A stretch of DNA of 64,000 bases from Providencia sp. R33 (GCF_019343475.1 NZ_CP072453.1:3906001-3970000), one strand, 5' to 3'. Shown: positions 1 through 9,090, counted from the first letter of the stretch. Notes: generated by a model not told the origin, from the sequence alone. Numbers and translations: made by a program.

Positions 1-1
1 A

Positions 2-2104
2 TTACTCCATGACGGAAATATTAACGCGCTCAATAGTCGTTTACAGCTAATCAACTTTGAATCTGAATCATTACGTCATAAAGGAAGCCAGTTATTGGAG
101 AGTTTTTCTCAAAGCACATCAAAGCTGGCTGAATTAACGAACACGGTTGATAAAAAACAAAAAGAGATTGCCGCTGCTCATGAGCAGATTATGACGATAG
201 ATACGGCACTGACTAAAACAGAAAATGGCCTTCAATCCAATGGTGCACAGTTACAAACAGTACAAATGCAATTGGATGAAGTCGAGCAGTTAATGACACT
301 CGTCCCAACGCCACCGATGACCTTGGAAGATAAGTCAACGGCTAAAGATCTGCTCAGAACAAAAAATGAATTATTGGTTTCATTGACGCAGTTAACCAAC
401 GAAATTCAGCAACTCTCTTCATTGAAAGGGCAACTTATTGAACAGCGTGTGGTACTAAATCAAAAGATTGATATTTTCGATGCGGAACTCGTCAAAACGC
501 TAAACCTTTCTGTCGATGTGGCCAAAGAATCTTCAAACCATAGAGAAAACCTGAATACGTTTATTGATGAGGCACCGCGCCTTACTGAAGTTGATGGTGA
601 GAAGTGGGAAAACACCTTAGCACTGTTAACGATGCTGACGGCACAATTGAAAAAAGCGATGAATGAAGATTCCTTGCGCAATATGAAAGAGCAGGAGGAA
701 ACGATGATGAAAATCAATGAAGCCTCTCGTAAAGACTCTGACAAAAAAGCGAAAGAAGCTGCAGAAGCGGAACGTAAAGCCGCGGATTCAAATAAAGCGG
801 CATCTTGTGCCAGCAAAATTTTTAGCTATGTGATGTTAGCCGTTTCAGTTATTGCCACAGTGGCAACCTTTGGGGCGGCATCCCCATTAATGTTAGCCGT
901 TGCCGCGATAGGGATCGCCATTTCAGTCGCTGATATTGTATTAGAAGAAACAGGGCATGGAAGTTTGATGCAAATGCTCGCCAATGAAATATCAATTGGC
1001 GTGACTGATATGTTGGTCAGTTTTGGGATGGATGAAGATAAAGCAAAGCAAATTGGTAGTATTGTCGGCATGATCGTTGCTGCAATTGCTTTTTTAGCTA
1101 TCTCCTTATTTTCAATGGGATCAATGCTCAAAAATATTGCAAGCACGGTTAAAAATGTTGCTCAGTTAGTGCTAAAAAATGTGGGGAACTTACTGAAAAG
1201 TTCGCTCAAGGCAATACCCAAAAATTTACTTAATGCGCTCAGTAATATTGGTAGTAAGGGCATGAAAATGGGGGATTCTGTCGCTGATAGTGCGGATAGC
1301 ATGGCAAAACTGACCCAGATGACTAAGTTAGCCGATAAATTTGATGATGCAGAAGCATTGGCGAATACCGTTAACCATGTCACGAACAACATCAAAAAAT
1401 CCACTCATTTGGTGTCAATTGGTGGGCAAATGGTCAATGTGGGCGATGCCGTTGCAGATAGTGCCTCAAATGCGGCGAAACTGTCTAAATTCGCCAAAAT
1501 AGCGGACAAGTTTGATGATATTGAGGACTGGGCGAGTACTGCAAATCAAGTGACCAACAATGTGAATAAATCCTCTAATTTAGTCTCAATTGGTGGGCAA
1601 ATGGTGAATGTAGGGGATTCTGTCGCAGACAGTGCAACAAATGCGGCAAAACTGACCAAGTTTACCAAGATAGCGGATAAATTTGATGATGTAAAAGATG
1701 CTTCAAAAACAGTTAATCAATCTATAAATCAAGCTGATGACGCCGCAGATATCACATCATTTACGGATACCTCTGTAAAAAGTGTGAATACCCAAAGTGC
1801 CACAATGGCACGAGTGGAAGTGGGCATGAAAGCGGCTAGTGCGGGTTTATCTATCTCTAATGCGGCAACAACGGGCGGGCTTCGCCTTGATTCCGCAGCG
1901 AAGGCGCGAGATTTAAAAGAGTTACTGGCAGGAATGATGCTAAATAGTGATGTTATTGAGGCAATTACTGAAATCATCAATCAATTAATTAAAGCCATGT
2001 CAAAAAACCATGAACAATTTGATGAAATGTTCACTGGAATGATGTCGTCACTGAAAGACTCTTCAAGCCGTAAAGCTAACATGTTAGCAGCGCGTTATGC
2101 CTAA
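2..2104 (+). CDS. sipB: T3SS translocator pore protein SipB/IpaB-like, 5' end outside window
   Basis: The reading frame is open from the left edge, so the gene starts upstream; the first in-window start-like codon (TTG at 95) is not a real start. About 700 residues are visible, already longer than SipB/IpaB (about 580-593 aa). Heptad-rich N-terminal sequence is followed by a charged AEAERKAADS stretch and two hydrophobic segments (about nt 815-945 and 1060-1135), the arrangement of IpaB-family translocators, which insert into host membranes with SipC to form the pore. Downstream of the second segment are three 57-residue tandem repeats (nt 1259-1771), which I do not know from SipB or IpaB. 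It is followed by sipC, sipD, an effector and iacP as in Salmonella SPI-1, so the family call is firm. Confidence 0.9.
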   Translation, partial: LLHDGNINALNSRLQLINFESESLRHKGSQLLESFSQSTSKLAELTNTVDKKQKEIAAAHEQIMTIDTALTKTENGLQSNGAQLQTVQMQLDEVEQLMTLVPTPPMTLEDKSTAKDLLRTKNELLVSLTQLTNEIQQLSSLKGQLIEQRVVLNQKIDIFDAELVKTLNLSVDVAKESSNHRENLNTFIDEAPRLTEVDGEKWENTLALLTMLTAQLKKAMNEDSLRNMKEQEETMMKINEASRKDSDKKAKEAAEAERKAADSNKAASCASKIFSYVMLAVSVIATVATFGAASPLMLAVAAIGIAISVADIVLEETGHGSLMQMLANEISIGVTDMLVSFGMDEDKAKQIGSIVGMIVAAIAFLAISLFSMGSMLKNIASTVKNVAQLVLKNVGNLLKSSLKAIPKNLLNALSNIGSKGMKMGDSVADSADSMAKLTQMTKLADKFDDAEALANTVNHVTNNIKKSTHLVSIGGQMVNVGDAVADSASNAAKLSKFAKIADKFDDIEDWASTANQVTNNVNKSSNLVSIGGQMVNVGDSVADSATNAAKLTKFTKIADKFDDVKDASKTVNQSINQADDAADITSFTDTSVKSVNTQSATMARVEVGMKAASAGLSISNAATTGGLRLDSAAKARDLKELLAGMMLNSDVIEAITEIINQLIKAMSKNHEQFDEMFTGMMSSLKDSSSRKANMLAARYA
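1259..1771 (+). repeat. Three in-frame 171-bp (57-aa) tandem repeats inside sipB
   Basis: Three consecutive units start at 1259, 1430 and 1601. Equivalent GAT codons at 1274, 1445 and 1616 show an exact 171-bp period. Each unit contains GD(S/A)VADSA, then AKL, then (L/I)ADKFDD. Copies 1 and 2 also carry a TNN(I/V)(K/N)KS segment and end in LVSIGGQ, whereas copy 3 diverges after KDASKTVNQ. Because the period is a multiple of three, copy number can change without a frameshift. Confidence 0.93.
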
Positions 2105-2123
2105 TTTAATTAAGGGAAAACAA

Positions 2124-3437
2124 ATGGATATTACAAATTCTAAAACCTATACACCTGTGTTATTAACGTCAACTGCGTTAGCCCATTCAAATAAAGAAGT
2201 AGAACAAAATAGCACTGTAATTGGGGTACGTAAGGATATTGATTTACAGGTGCTTTCATCAAATATCGCAGCACTGAGTGTCGAAAAGCCAGTATTAAAA
2301 ATGGGGAATACAACGATTGATACTGAGCAGTTATTAAGTGCGCTGGGTCAGTTAGGCTCGGAAGAAAAAGCGGCATTACTGGGGGATATTCGTCAGTTTT
2401 TAGCCATTACGCCAGAGCAAATGCAGCAAGCTGTATTGACCGTGATGACAGAGGAAAAATCTGCGATTGAACAGGTTTTCCAAGATGCACAACAGCCAGA
2501 TGAAACGGAAATAAAACAACTTTCCCAGGCAATTCAAGTCATGCTTGCCAGTTCTTTTTTTAAAGAGACTTTTTCGAAGCAGTTAGACTCAGGAACGGAG
2601 TCTAACAAGGCGATATCAGCAGCAGAGGTGAAATCTAGCCAGTTTGTGGGGATAGCAAGCAGTGATGTGTTGATGGAATTGATGAAAATCATTCGTAAAG
2701 TGGTTGCAGAGCTAAATATTTCAGATCGCCGGATTAGTTCTAACTTTTTAATCTTAAGTGGGAAGATGACGGAAGCTGCGGCGGAATCGACGATTAAAGA
2801 AGGCAAGGAGATGTTTAAAGGCGCATTAATTGGCTTTGCGACATCGATGGCAATCAGCGGTGCAGGTGCTGCATTTCAATTAAAGTCGCTGCGCACTCAA
2901 TCACTATCAATCAAAAATAACTTGGTAAAAGCTAACCAAAATAGTGCGAATGCAGACCGTTTATCAGGGATAGCGAACAACAGCAATATGACGAAAAGTG
3001 CCAGCCCATTAAGCTTAAAAGCAAAAGATGGTAGTACGATTGAGATGGTTGATACATCAAGTGCCTCACAGCAAAATCTTGCGGCGAAACGTAGTACTGA
3101 ATCGGTGCAGCGTACGAATAAATTAGGGTTAGCGGAAAGCCAAGAGCATGACCGTATTATGAATAAAACACGAACGCACAGTAGCATTGCAGAGCAAGGT
3201 TCTCGCCTATCAGACAATGCGGGGCAAATGGCAACATCCGCAAATCAGATTAATGTCAAAGAAGAAGAAGCGAGTAAGATGCGCCAGCAGTCAGTGGCGG
3301 ATATCGCACGTACTGTTTCTTCGGATAAAGACAAGCAAATTGATAAAGATAAAGACCTTGTCAAACAAATGCATGAACATTTACGAGACATCCGAGAAAG
3401 CCAACTAAGAACTATGCAGAGTATGGTGAGGGGCTGA
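2124..3437 (+). CDS. sipC: T3SS translocator protein SipC/IpaC-like
   Basis: A 437-residue protein in the sipC position. The ATG at 2124 (MDITNSK) is chosen because an AAGGGAAAA ribosome site lies at 2112-2120; an upstream frame-compatible start at 2097 overlaps the end of sipB and has no such site. It has a hydrophobic Ala/Gly-rich segment (GALIGFATSMAISGAGAAF) after the middle, then a polar, Gln/Ser/Asn-rich coiled-coil-like C-terminus, as in SipC/IpaC, which partner SipB in the pore and, in Salmonella, nucleate actin. It is somewhat longer than SipC (409 aa) and IpaC (363 aa). Stop and sipD start are 2 bp apart, so translation is probably coupled. Confidence 0.87.
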   Translation: MDITNSKTYTPVLLTSTALAHSNKEVEQNSTVIGVRKDIDLQVLSSNIAALSVEKPVLKMGNTTIDTEQLLSALGQLGSEEKAALLGDIRQFLAITPEQMQQAVLTVMTEEKSAIEQVFQDAQQPDETEIKQLSQAIQVMLASSFFKETFSKQLDSGTESNKAISAAEVKSSQFVGIASSDVLMELMKIIRKVVAELNISDRRISSNFLILSGKMTEAAAESTIKEGKEMFKGALIGFATSMAISGAGAAFQLKSLRTQSLSIKNNLVKANQNSANADRLSGIANNSNMTKSASPLSLKAKDGSTIEMVDTSSASQQNLAAKRSTESVQRTNKLGLAESQEHDRIMNKTRTHSSIAEQGSRLSDNAGQMATSANQINVKEEEASKMRQQSVADIARTVSSDKDKQIDKDKDLVKQMHEHLRDIRESQLRTMQSMVRG

Positions 3438-3439
3438 TC

Positions 3440-4426
3440 GTGGAAATCACATCGAATAAATTTTTGGCCAGCCAGCGGGCTCACCATAACTTTACGCTGG
3501 AGGTCCCTGTGACGAATACTCCCTCTATTGAAGGGGTATTATTGCCAAGCGAGACCGCGGACCCTTATGAGCAAGCAATGCAATTTGTTCGGGAAATAGG
3601 TCACCCAACCGTGGGATCTCACTTTCATGGCGGGACGGTGAGCGGTGATTTAAACCGTGTAAAAGCGCAGATGCAAGCAGCAAAGCGTGAATTTAACCAA
3701 ACGGAAGATTTCGTTAATGGACTCAGTGCAAAACGGGATCAGTACAGTGCGGTAGCGGATGGGCGAACACATATTGCTCCATTAGATGGATTGATCCGCA
3801 ATATTCATACAGGCTACCAAAAAACGTATGGAGACATTATCAAGAAAGCCACTGAATATATGCAGGAAATGAATACTGCTATTGCGACAATGAGTGATTG
3901 TATTCTTGAGGATGGGGGATCACTGAAACTGTTAATTCATAATTATGCGAAAAAAATAGACAAGAGCGCCAGCAAATATTTTGGGCTGAAATACTCAGGT
4001 AGTGACCCTAAAAAGTACTTTCCAAGCTGGAACCCTAGCCATAATGATATTACTCCGCTTATGACGTTTAAGGGGAACCAAGAACAATATCATTTTTGGG
4101 ATAAGAAGTTATCATCCCAGGGCCTGATCGTTAAATATGAAAATGATTATATAAAAATATTACCCGATCCTAAACCGATAAAAGAAATATACAGGATCAT
4201 GGATGATAGCCCTGCACCATGGGATCAGAGTGATAAGGTTCTCGCACAAAGCGTACAAAGTTTCCAAACTGCGATTGATAGCCAAAAAAGCGCAATTAAT
4301 AGCGGTGTTTCTCGATTGTTGGAAACATTTCGGCAAGATAATAGCCATTTCGATACACTCGTTCAATTACTTATTCAGTTAATGAAAGACCTTAATCAAT
4401 ATAATAATGGATTAATAAATATGTAA
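3440..4426 (+). CDS. sipD: T3SS needle-tip protein SipD/IpaD-like
   Basis: A 328-residue protein, close to IpaD (332) and SipD (343). The start is GTG at 3440, with a purine-rich GGTGAGGGGC stretch just upstream inside the end of sipC. Family members cap the needle and control translocator release. The alternating helical segments, the N-terminal region before residue 100 and the C-terminal long helix (VSRLLETFRQDNSHFDTLVQ) fit the IpaD coiled-coil architecture. Position directly after sipC matches SPI-1 and Shigella order. The assignment rests on length, position and helical pattern rather than on a single catalytic motif. Confidence 0.85.
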   Translation: MEITSNKFLASQRAHHNFTLEVPVTNTPSIEGVLLPSETADPYEQAMQFVREIGHPTVGSHFHGGTVSGDLNRVKAQMQAAKREFNQTEDFVNGLSAKRDQYSAVADGRTHIAPLDGLIRNIHTGYQKTYGDIIKKATEYMQEMNTAIATMSDCILEDGGSLKLLIHNYAKKIDKSASKYFGLKYSGSDPKKYFPSWNPSHNDITPLMTFKGNQEQYHFWDKKLSSQGLIVKYENDYIKILPDPKPIKEIYRIMDDSPAPWDQSDKVLAQSVQSFQTAIDSQKSAINSGVSRLLETFRQDNSHFDTLVQLLIQLMKDLNQYNNGLINM

Positions 4427-4496
4427 CTGGTGTTATTTTTTATTTATCTTTTCTATTTTCTATTCTAAAAATTAATCACGTTTGTGAGGAATTACT

Positions 4497-6173
4497 ATGC
4501 CCAGTAGTATTACAAGTTCGATGTTATCGCCACAATCTACATTATCATCAGTAAAAAGTCAGTTTCGCGATATTAAAGATTTCCCATCACAAATATCATC
4601 GATAAAATCAGTCGGAACAGAAGGAGAAATACGTGCCAATACGGAGAGAAAAACCAATAAAAACATCCTGTTGGTAACAAAGGAAGATCTACATAAATGT
4701 AATGGCGAGAAGCAAGTTAATAAATTGATTCAATTGTTTAAAGACAACCCTTCATTAGCGACACAAGGGGTAACGACAGAAATGATTTCGCATGCTTTAA
4801 ATTCAAATGGGATGGGGAATTTAAACCAGCAATCACTTCATTATCGGCCAGAGAGTAGTTTAATTATTTTAACACTACTTCAACCAAATGAAATGGTAGA
4901 TGGATTACTCGATTGTGCGGCCAGAATGATTAAGGATATGCAGACGTTATCTAGTAATAACGATAAGAAAATTATTCGGGGATCGGTTAATGAGTTTGAT
5001 AGAAAAATAAAAAAATCGTTATCAAAAATAAACGAAAACAATTTCTCTGCGATGGAGAATAGATTTAAAAATGAATATATAAAATCTGAATTTGAAAAAT
5101 TATTAATGCCACATCTATCAGAGGGAGATATAAAAAATCTTTCAATTGAAGATTGTTTACTTTCAACTCAATATCAACAAAAGCAAAGTGAAATAGCAGA
5201 ACTCAAAAATGCGTATCAAAAAGATGGAATAAACCCGTCCGTTGATAAAGGCTGTTATATGAATAATATGTTTGGGATATTAGAAGAATACTTAGAGATA
5301 GTGAAAACACTGACGGTGACCGTTGGTTGGGAAGATAAAACACCGACGCCTGACGGTATAAAACAAAGTACAGACAATAAGGCACAGTCTCCTGATGAAA
5401 TCGACGGGGTCAAGCTTCCACATGAAAAGGCAGAAAATTTGCCGAATTATACGTCAAATAGTCATAACACAACGACCATAACGAATTACTTTAGTTCTCC
5501 GCTCAGAGAGTCGATTAAACAGGCGACTAATCAGAACAATGCAATGGGTTCAGAACCTCATCAAGAGCCCCAAGCGGCAGTGGAAAGTGAAGGTGCTTAT
5601 CATCAGTGGTTTGATGATACGGGTGCCCTACCACAAAAGGGAGATCAGATAGGTGTCAAATTACCGCGTGTGGCCTTAAAGATTCAGGCTCAAGAACCTT
5701 TACCAGACTACGATTTTTTTCATCATTCTGCTCAAAATAGCCAAGAGATTGACACCGTTAAATCACGTCATTTTATCGAGCCAAGTCATGTTGATGCTCC
5801 GTGGGAACCTTCGTCTACTCAGGAAGAAAAAATAGTCCAGTCGACTAAAGATCAGTTTAAATTAGCGACGGAATTAGCGCAGAAAAATAGCCAGCCAATG
5901 GATATTAAACCTAAAATGGGTAGCCATTACGGCAGCTATTTGATCGACAATAAAGTGCCGAATGGGGTAAAGCTGACCCATAATAGAGAACCTGTGCAGA
6001 ATAAATCCCCGAAGCAGGCAGAGAGTGAGTCCTATTTAGCGATTAAAAATGCCTCTCACTATAGAACATCGTACATGAATAATGACGATAAGGTGGTATT
6101 GTCCGCAGAAGGGCTAATGACGCGTAATTTAAATGAAAAATTAGCGTATATAAATAAACTACAAGGTGAATAG
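4497..6173 (+). CDS. Putative T3SS secreted effector in the SipA/IpaA position
   Basis: A 558-residue protein with a good ribosome site (GTGAGGA at 4484-4490) and ATG at 4497. The Ser/Thr/Gln-rich start (MPSSITSSMLSPQSTLSSV) is typical of a T3SS secretion signal. Residues about 60-270 are helical and could correspond to the chaperone-binding domain of SipA. The rest is polar and probably disordered, with the tetrapeptide GVKL recurring near residues 304, 386 and 490. I could not recognise the C-terminal actin-binding domain of SipA (685 aa) or vinculin-binding helices of IpaA. Placement between sipD and iacP is the main argument for an effector; the function is not established. Confidence 0.6.
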   Translation: MPSSITSSMLSPQSTLSSVKSQFRDIKDFPSQISSIKSVGTEGEIRANTERKTNKNILLVTKEDLHKCNGEKQVNKLIQLFKDNPSLATQGVTTEMISHALNSNGMGNLNQQSLHYRPESSLIILTLLQPNEMVDGLLDCAARMIKDMQTLSSNNDKKIIRGSVNEFDRKIKKSLSKINENNFSAMENRFKNEYIKSEFEKLLMPHLSEGDIKNLSIEDCLLSTQYQQKQSEIAELKNAYQKDGINPSVDKGCYMNNMFGILEEYLEIVKTLTVTVGWEDKTPTPDGIKQSTDNKAQSPDEIDGVKLPHEKAENLPNYTSNSHNTTTITNYFSSPLRESIKQATNQNNAMGSEPHQEPQAAVESEGAYHQWFDDTGALPQKGDQIGVKLPRVALKIQAQEPLPDYDFFHHSAQNSQEIDTVKSRHFIEPSHVDAPWEPSSTQEEKIVQSTKDQFKLATELAQKNSQPMDIKPKMGSHYGSYLIDNKVPNGVKLTHNREPVQNKSPKQAESESYLAIKNASHYRTSYMNNDDKVVLSAEGLMTRNLNEKLAYINKLQGE

Positions 6174-6174
6174 A

Positions 6175-6438
6175 ATGAGCGTTTCATCAGATATTCATTG
6201 GCTGTGGTTATCAGAACAAATTCAGCAAATCCGAACCTATTCAGGTATTGCGAATAACTTTACCGTGGATTCCGCATTAATTGCAGATGTGCACATTGAT
6301 TCACTTGAAATGTTGGAGCTGATAACCGCGATTGAGCAATACACAGAAGTTCCTCTCCAAGATGAAGTTTGGATGAAATGGTATAACTTACAGGATATTG
6401 TCAATTATCTTGCCCATACTTTTCCTTCTTTCCCCTAA
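6175..6438 (+). CDS. iacP: Acyl carrier protein of the T3SS locus (IacP-like)
   Basis: An 87-residue acidic acyl carrier protein. The phosphopantetheine attachment site is Ser43 in the motif DVHIDSLEMLE (canonical DSL). IacP in Salmonella is a specialised carrier protein encoded after sipA and linked to translocator and effector secretion. The ATG at 6175 follows an AAGGTGAA site; a GTG at 6166 in the same frame would overlap the effector gene by 8 bp and is less likely. It is the last gene of the T3SS operon and is followed by a strong terminator. Confidence 0.87.
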   Translation: MSVSSDIHWLWLSEQIQQIRTYSGIANNFTVDSALIADVHIDSLEMLELITAIEQYTEVPLQDEVWMKWYNLQDIVNYLAHTFPSFP

Positions 6439-6445
6439 TATTTAG

Positions 6446-6480
6446 AAAGCCGCAAGTCATTAATTTGCGGCTTTTTTTTT
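6446..6480 (+). terminator. Rho-independent terminator after iacP
   Basis: A perfect 10-bp stem (AAAGCCGCAA at 6446-6455 pairing with 6465-6474), a 9-nt loop and an uninterrupted T run to 6480. It closes the T3SS operon. Confidence 0.93.
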
Positions 6481-6732
6481 CATTTTGCCATCATAAAACG
6501 ATGGGTTTATGCATTATTTATTCTTATTTTGAATAAGTAAAAATAGATATATTTCTTTAGGCTATATTTAATTTGAGTTTAGTGGCATTTATATCAATGA
6601 GCTAACAGCAAAATTAACTATTTTTTATAAAATAAAATTAACATTAATTTTTCATGCCTTGAAATCGATCACAAAATAAATAGTTCAACAAATGTAATGT
6701 TCGAAATAATAATTTCAATTCGAGAGGTTGAA
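6481..6732. promoter_or_regulatory. AT-rich spacer with a weak CRP-like site
   Basis: This 252-bp spacer separates the T3SS terminator from the phosphatase gene. The only site I can suggest is CTTGA-N6-TCACA at 6658-6673, matching 8 of 10 positions of the CRP consensus with a poor left half. Treat it as weak. No open frame worth calling was seen. Confidence 0.3.
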
Positions 6733-7521
6733 ATGGTCACTATTTCGAGCAGGTATCAGTTTATTCAAAAGGTTGCTATTGATGCAGGTAAGTTAGCGGT
6801 TGCTTATTACCATCAACGTGGGCAATTAAATATTGAAAAGAAACAAGGTGATGGGCAAGACCTTGTGACGGTTGCGGATAAAAATACAGAAAATTTTATT
6901 CGTGAAAAAATTAATCATCGTTTCCCTGACGACGCCATTTTTGGTGAAGAAGGCGGCTTTTCACAAGGAAAATCAGGCTATACCTGGGTGGTTGACCCCA
7001 TCGATGGGACTAGTGCTTTTATTTTTGGCCTTGCCTCTTGGTGCGTTTCCATCGCGCTGCTTGATGAGCACAAAAATACGGTGATTGCGGCAGTGTATGA
7101 CGCCGTCCACGATGACTTATTTCATGCAATGCAAAACCATGGCTGCTATTGCAATGATACACGTGTGAATGTTAACCCTGTCCATTCTCTGAATGCTGGC
7201 TTATTAGGTGTGGGTATTTCAACTAGAATGCCACCTGAAACTATTATTCCATTTCTAGATAAATTACTCCACGCTAATGGCATGTTTGTCCGCAATGGTT
7301 CAGCGGCATTGATGTTAGCTTACGTTGCGGCTGGCAGGCTGATTGGCTACTTCGAACCACACCTCAATTCTTGGGATTGCCTTGCTGGGTTGTTATTAAT
7401 TCAAGAAGCGGGCGGTATAACCAACGATTATTTCTCTCACCCCGATTTTCTGATGAAAGGAGGTTATGTTTTAGCGTCGAGCCCTGATGTCTATCAACAG
7501 CTCGATACGTTCCTTCAGTAA
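6733..7521 (+). CDS. Inositol-monophosphatase-family phosphatase
   Basis: A 262-residue member of the IMPase/SuhB/CysQ/FBPase superfamily of Mg-dependent, Li-sensitive phosphatases. The metal-binding signatures are present: GEEGG, then DPIDGTSAF, then WDCLAGLLLIQEAGG near the C-terminus. ATG at 6733 is chosen because GAGAGG (6722-6727) precedes it; an ATG at 6697 lacks a site. The gene is 50 bp upstream of an organophosphate antiporter on the same strand, so the substrate is probably a phosphorylated sugar or polyol that the transporter brings in. It is not SuhB by context. Which phosphate ester it hydrolyses cannot be told from sequence. Confidence 0.85.
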   Translation: MVTISSRYQFIQKVAIDAGKLAVAYYHQRGQLNIEKKQGDGQDLVTVADKNTENFIREKINHRFPDDAIFGEEGGFSQGKSGYTWVVDPIDGTSAFIFGLASWCVSIALLDEHKNTVIAAVYDAVHDDLFHAMQNHGCYCNDTRVNVNPVHSLNAGLLGVGISTRMPPETIIPFLDKLLHANGMFVRNGSAALMLAYVAAGRLIGYFEPHLNSWDCLAGLLLIQEAGGITNDYFSHPDFLMKGGYVLASSPDVYQQLDTFLQ

Positions 7522-7571
7522 TTAAAAAAATAAAATATTAAAATAATTAAGAACGATAAAAGGGCAACAAA

Positions 7572-8969
7572 ATGAGTTCTAAACTTTCCTTTTTTGATAT
7601 TAAAAGACTCCCGATTGGCAAGGTCCCTCTCTCTGTACAACGCGATTTATGGCTACGCAAATTTATGGAACCCTTCTTGGTGATGTGTCTCGCCTACACA
7701 GGGATCTACTTTCTACGCTATAACTTCAAAGCTGCAACCCCGTTCATTATTGAACAAACAGATTTTACGTTGAGTGATTTAGGTACCGTGGGGTTTGGTT
7801 TCTCCATTACCTATAGCTTAGGGCGGGTATTGCTCTCCTATTATATTGATGGGAAGAATACCAAGAAGATACTCAGTTTCTTGCTATTGCTGTCCTGTGC
7901 ATCTTCATTCGCGATTGGGATGTTTTTGCTGTCTTCAGGCCATTCACTAGGGATATTTATTTTCCTCTGGGCGCTGACTGGATTATTCCAAGCACCGGGT
8001 GGGCCTTGCTCAAACTCAACCATTAACCGCTGGACGCCAAGAAAGAACCGTGGCCGTTATATTTCATGGTGGAATGCGTCTCATAATATTGGTGCAATCT
8101 TAGCAGGCCCTATTGCTTTGTTTGGGATGGAATACGCCTTTAACGGCAATGTCGCTGGGATGTTTATTTTCCCTATTTTATTTGCCGCCGTTATTGCTAC
8201 GTTTGGCCTATTTTTTGGGAAAGATGACCCGTCTGAGCTTGGGTGGAATACGCCAGAAGAAATTTTTGACGAGCCTGTTTCTAAAGCAGATACCGCGGCA
8301 GAAAGCATGTCTAAGCGTGATATTTTCGTCAAATATGTGCTGAAAAACCCTGCCGTTTGGTTTTTATGTTTTGCGAATTTATGTGTGTATACCATTCGGA
8401 TTGGGGTGGATAACTGGAGTGTGGCGTACGTTAAAATGGCGCTCAACTGGGATGATATTTCTGCGATTGGTACAATCACTGCCCTTGAGCTTGGTGGCTT
8501 TTTAGGCTCGCTAACGTGGGGTTATGTTTCGGATAAAATGGGTGGAAGGCGTGCGCTACTGGGTATGCTGTGTATGATTTCTGTGATTTTCCCATTGATT
8601 GCTTATCAAAATATGACCAGTGTTTGGGGAATCTATATTGCCTTGTTTTTTGAAGGGTTCTTTATTTTTGGCCCTGTGATCCTGATTGGTATTTCTATCA
8701 TTGGGTTTGCGCCAAAATGTGCCACTGCGGTGGTTAACTCAATTCCTGGCTTCTTTGGTTACCTATTCGGTGATGGGATGGCAAAAGTCCTCGTTTCTCG
8801 CATTGCAGACCCAAAAGGAGATGGTATTTCATTGGGTGGTCTCACATTGCATGGCTGGTCAGATACATTCTATTTATTATTTGCTGCAACGGCGGTGGGG
8901 ATTGTGATGTTAGGTGTTGTCGCCATTTATGAAGAGCGGAAAATTCGTTTAGATAGAGCGGTAGAATAA
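7572..8969 (+). CDS. Organophosphate:phosphate antiporter (UhpT/GlpT/PgtP family)
   Basis: A 465-residue membrane protein of the OPA family within the major facilitator superfamily, close to UhpT (463 aa). Recognisable are the N-terminal cytoplasmic helix, IYFLRYNFKAATP in helix 1, GFGFSITYSLGRVLLSYYID, WTPRKNRGRYISWWNASHN and GGPCSNSTI. Family members exchange inorganic phosphate for sugar phosphates, glycerol-3-phosphate or phosphoglycerate. No uhpABC or pgtABC regulators lie nearby, so the substrate is unassigned; similarity of the visible motifs is best to UhpT. It forms a likely two-gene operon with the upstream phosphatase and ends at a hairpin. Confidence 0.85.
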   Translation: MSSKLSFFDIKRLPIGKVPLSVQRDLWLRKFMEPFLVMCLAYTGIYFLRYNFKAATPFIIEQTDFTLSDLGTVGFGFSITYSLGRVLLSYYIDGKNTKKILSFLLLLSCASSFAIGMFLLSSGHSLGIFIFLWALTGLFQAPGGPCSNSTINRWTPRKNRGRYISWWNASHNIGAILAGPIALFGMEYAFNGNVAGMFIFPILFAAVIATFGLFFGKDDPSELGWNTPEEIFDEPVSKADTAAESMSKRDIFVKYVLKNPAVWFLCFANLCVYTIRIGVDNWSVAYVKMALNWDDISAIGTITALELGGFLGSLTWGYVSDKMGGRRALLGMLCMISVIFPLIAYQNMTSVWGIYIALFFEGFFIFGPVILIGISIIGFAPKCATAVVNSIPGFFGYLFGDGMAKVLVSRIADPKGDGISLGGLTLHGWSDTFYLLFAATAVGIVMLGVVAIYEERKIRLDRAVE

Positions 8970-8985
8970 CGGTTTTTAGAGACTC

Positions 8986-9020
8986 AACCTCTCGTGCCTT
9001 AGTGGGTTCGGGAGGTTTTT
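8986..9020 (+). terminator. Terminator after the organophosphate antiporter
   Basis: A stem AACCTCTCG (8986-8994) pairs with CGGGAGGTT (9009-9017) with one G-T pair, a 14-nt loop and a T run. Confidence 0.75.
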
Positions 9021-9090
9021 ATTTCTGTTTTTACCTTCAGTCATTTATTCCTGTATTTTCAGTCATATAAATTTCATATTTCTATCATCA

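Noticed and set aside
95..2104. sipB starting at the TTG at 95
   Set aside because: The frame is open to the window edge and the family N-terminus would be missing, so this is a truncated gene and not an internal start.
460..3487. Several antisense open frames opposite the translocator genes
   Set aside because: They are frame shadows with Ser/Ala/Ile-rich compositions, no ribosome sites and no homology that I recognise.
6481..6732. Mobile-element boundary at the end of the T3SS locus
   Set aside because: No direct repeats, tRNA end, transposase or integrase were seen.
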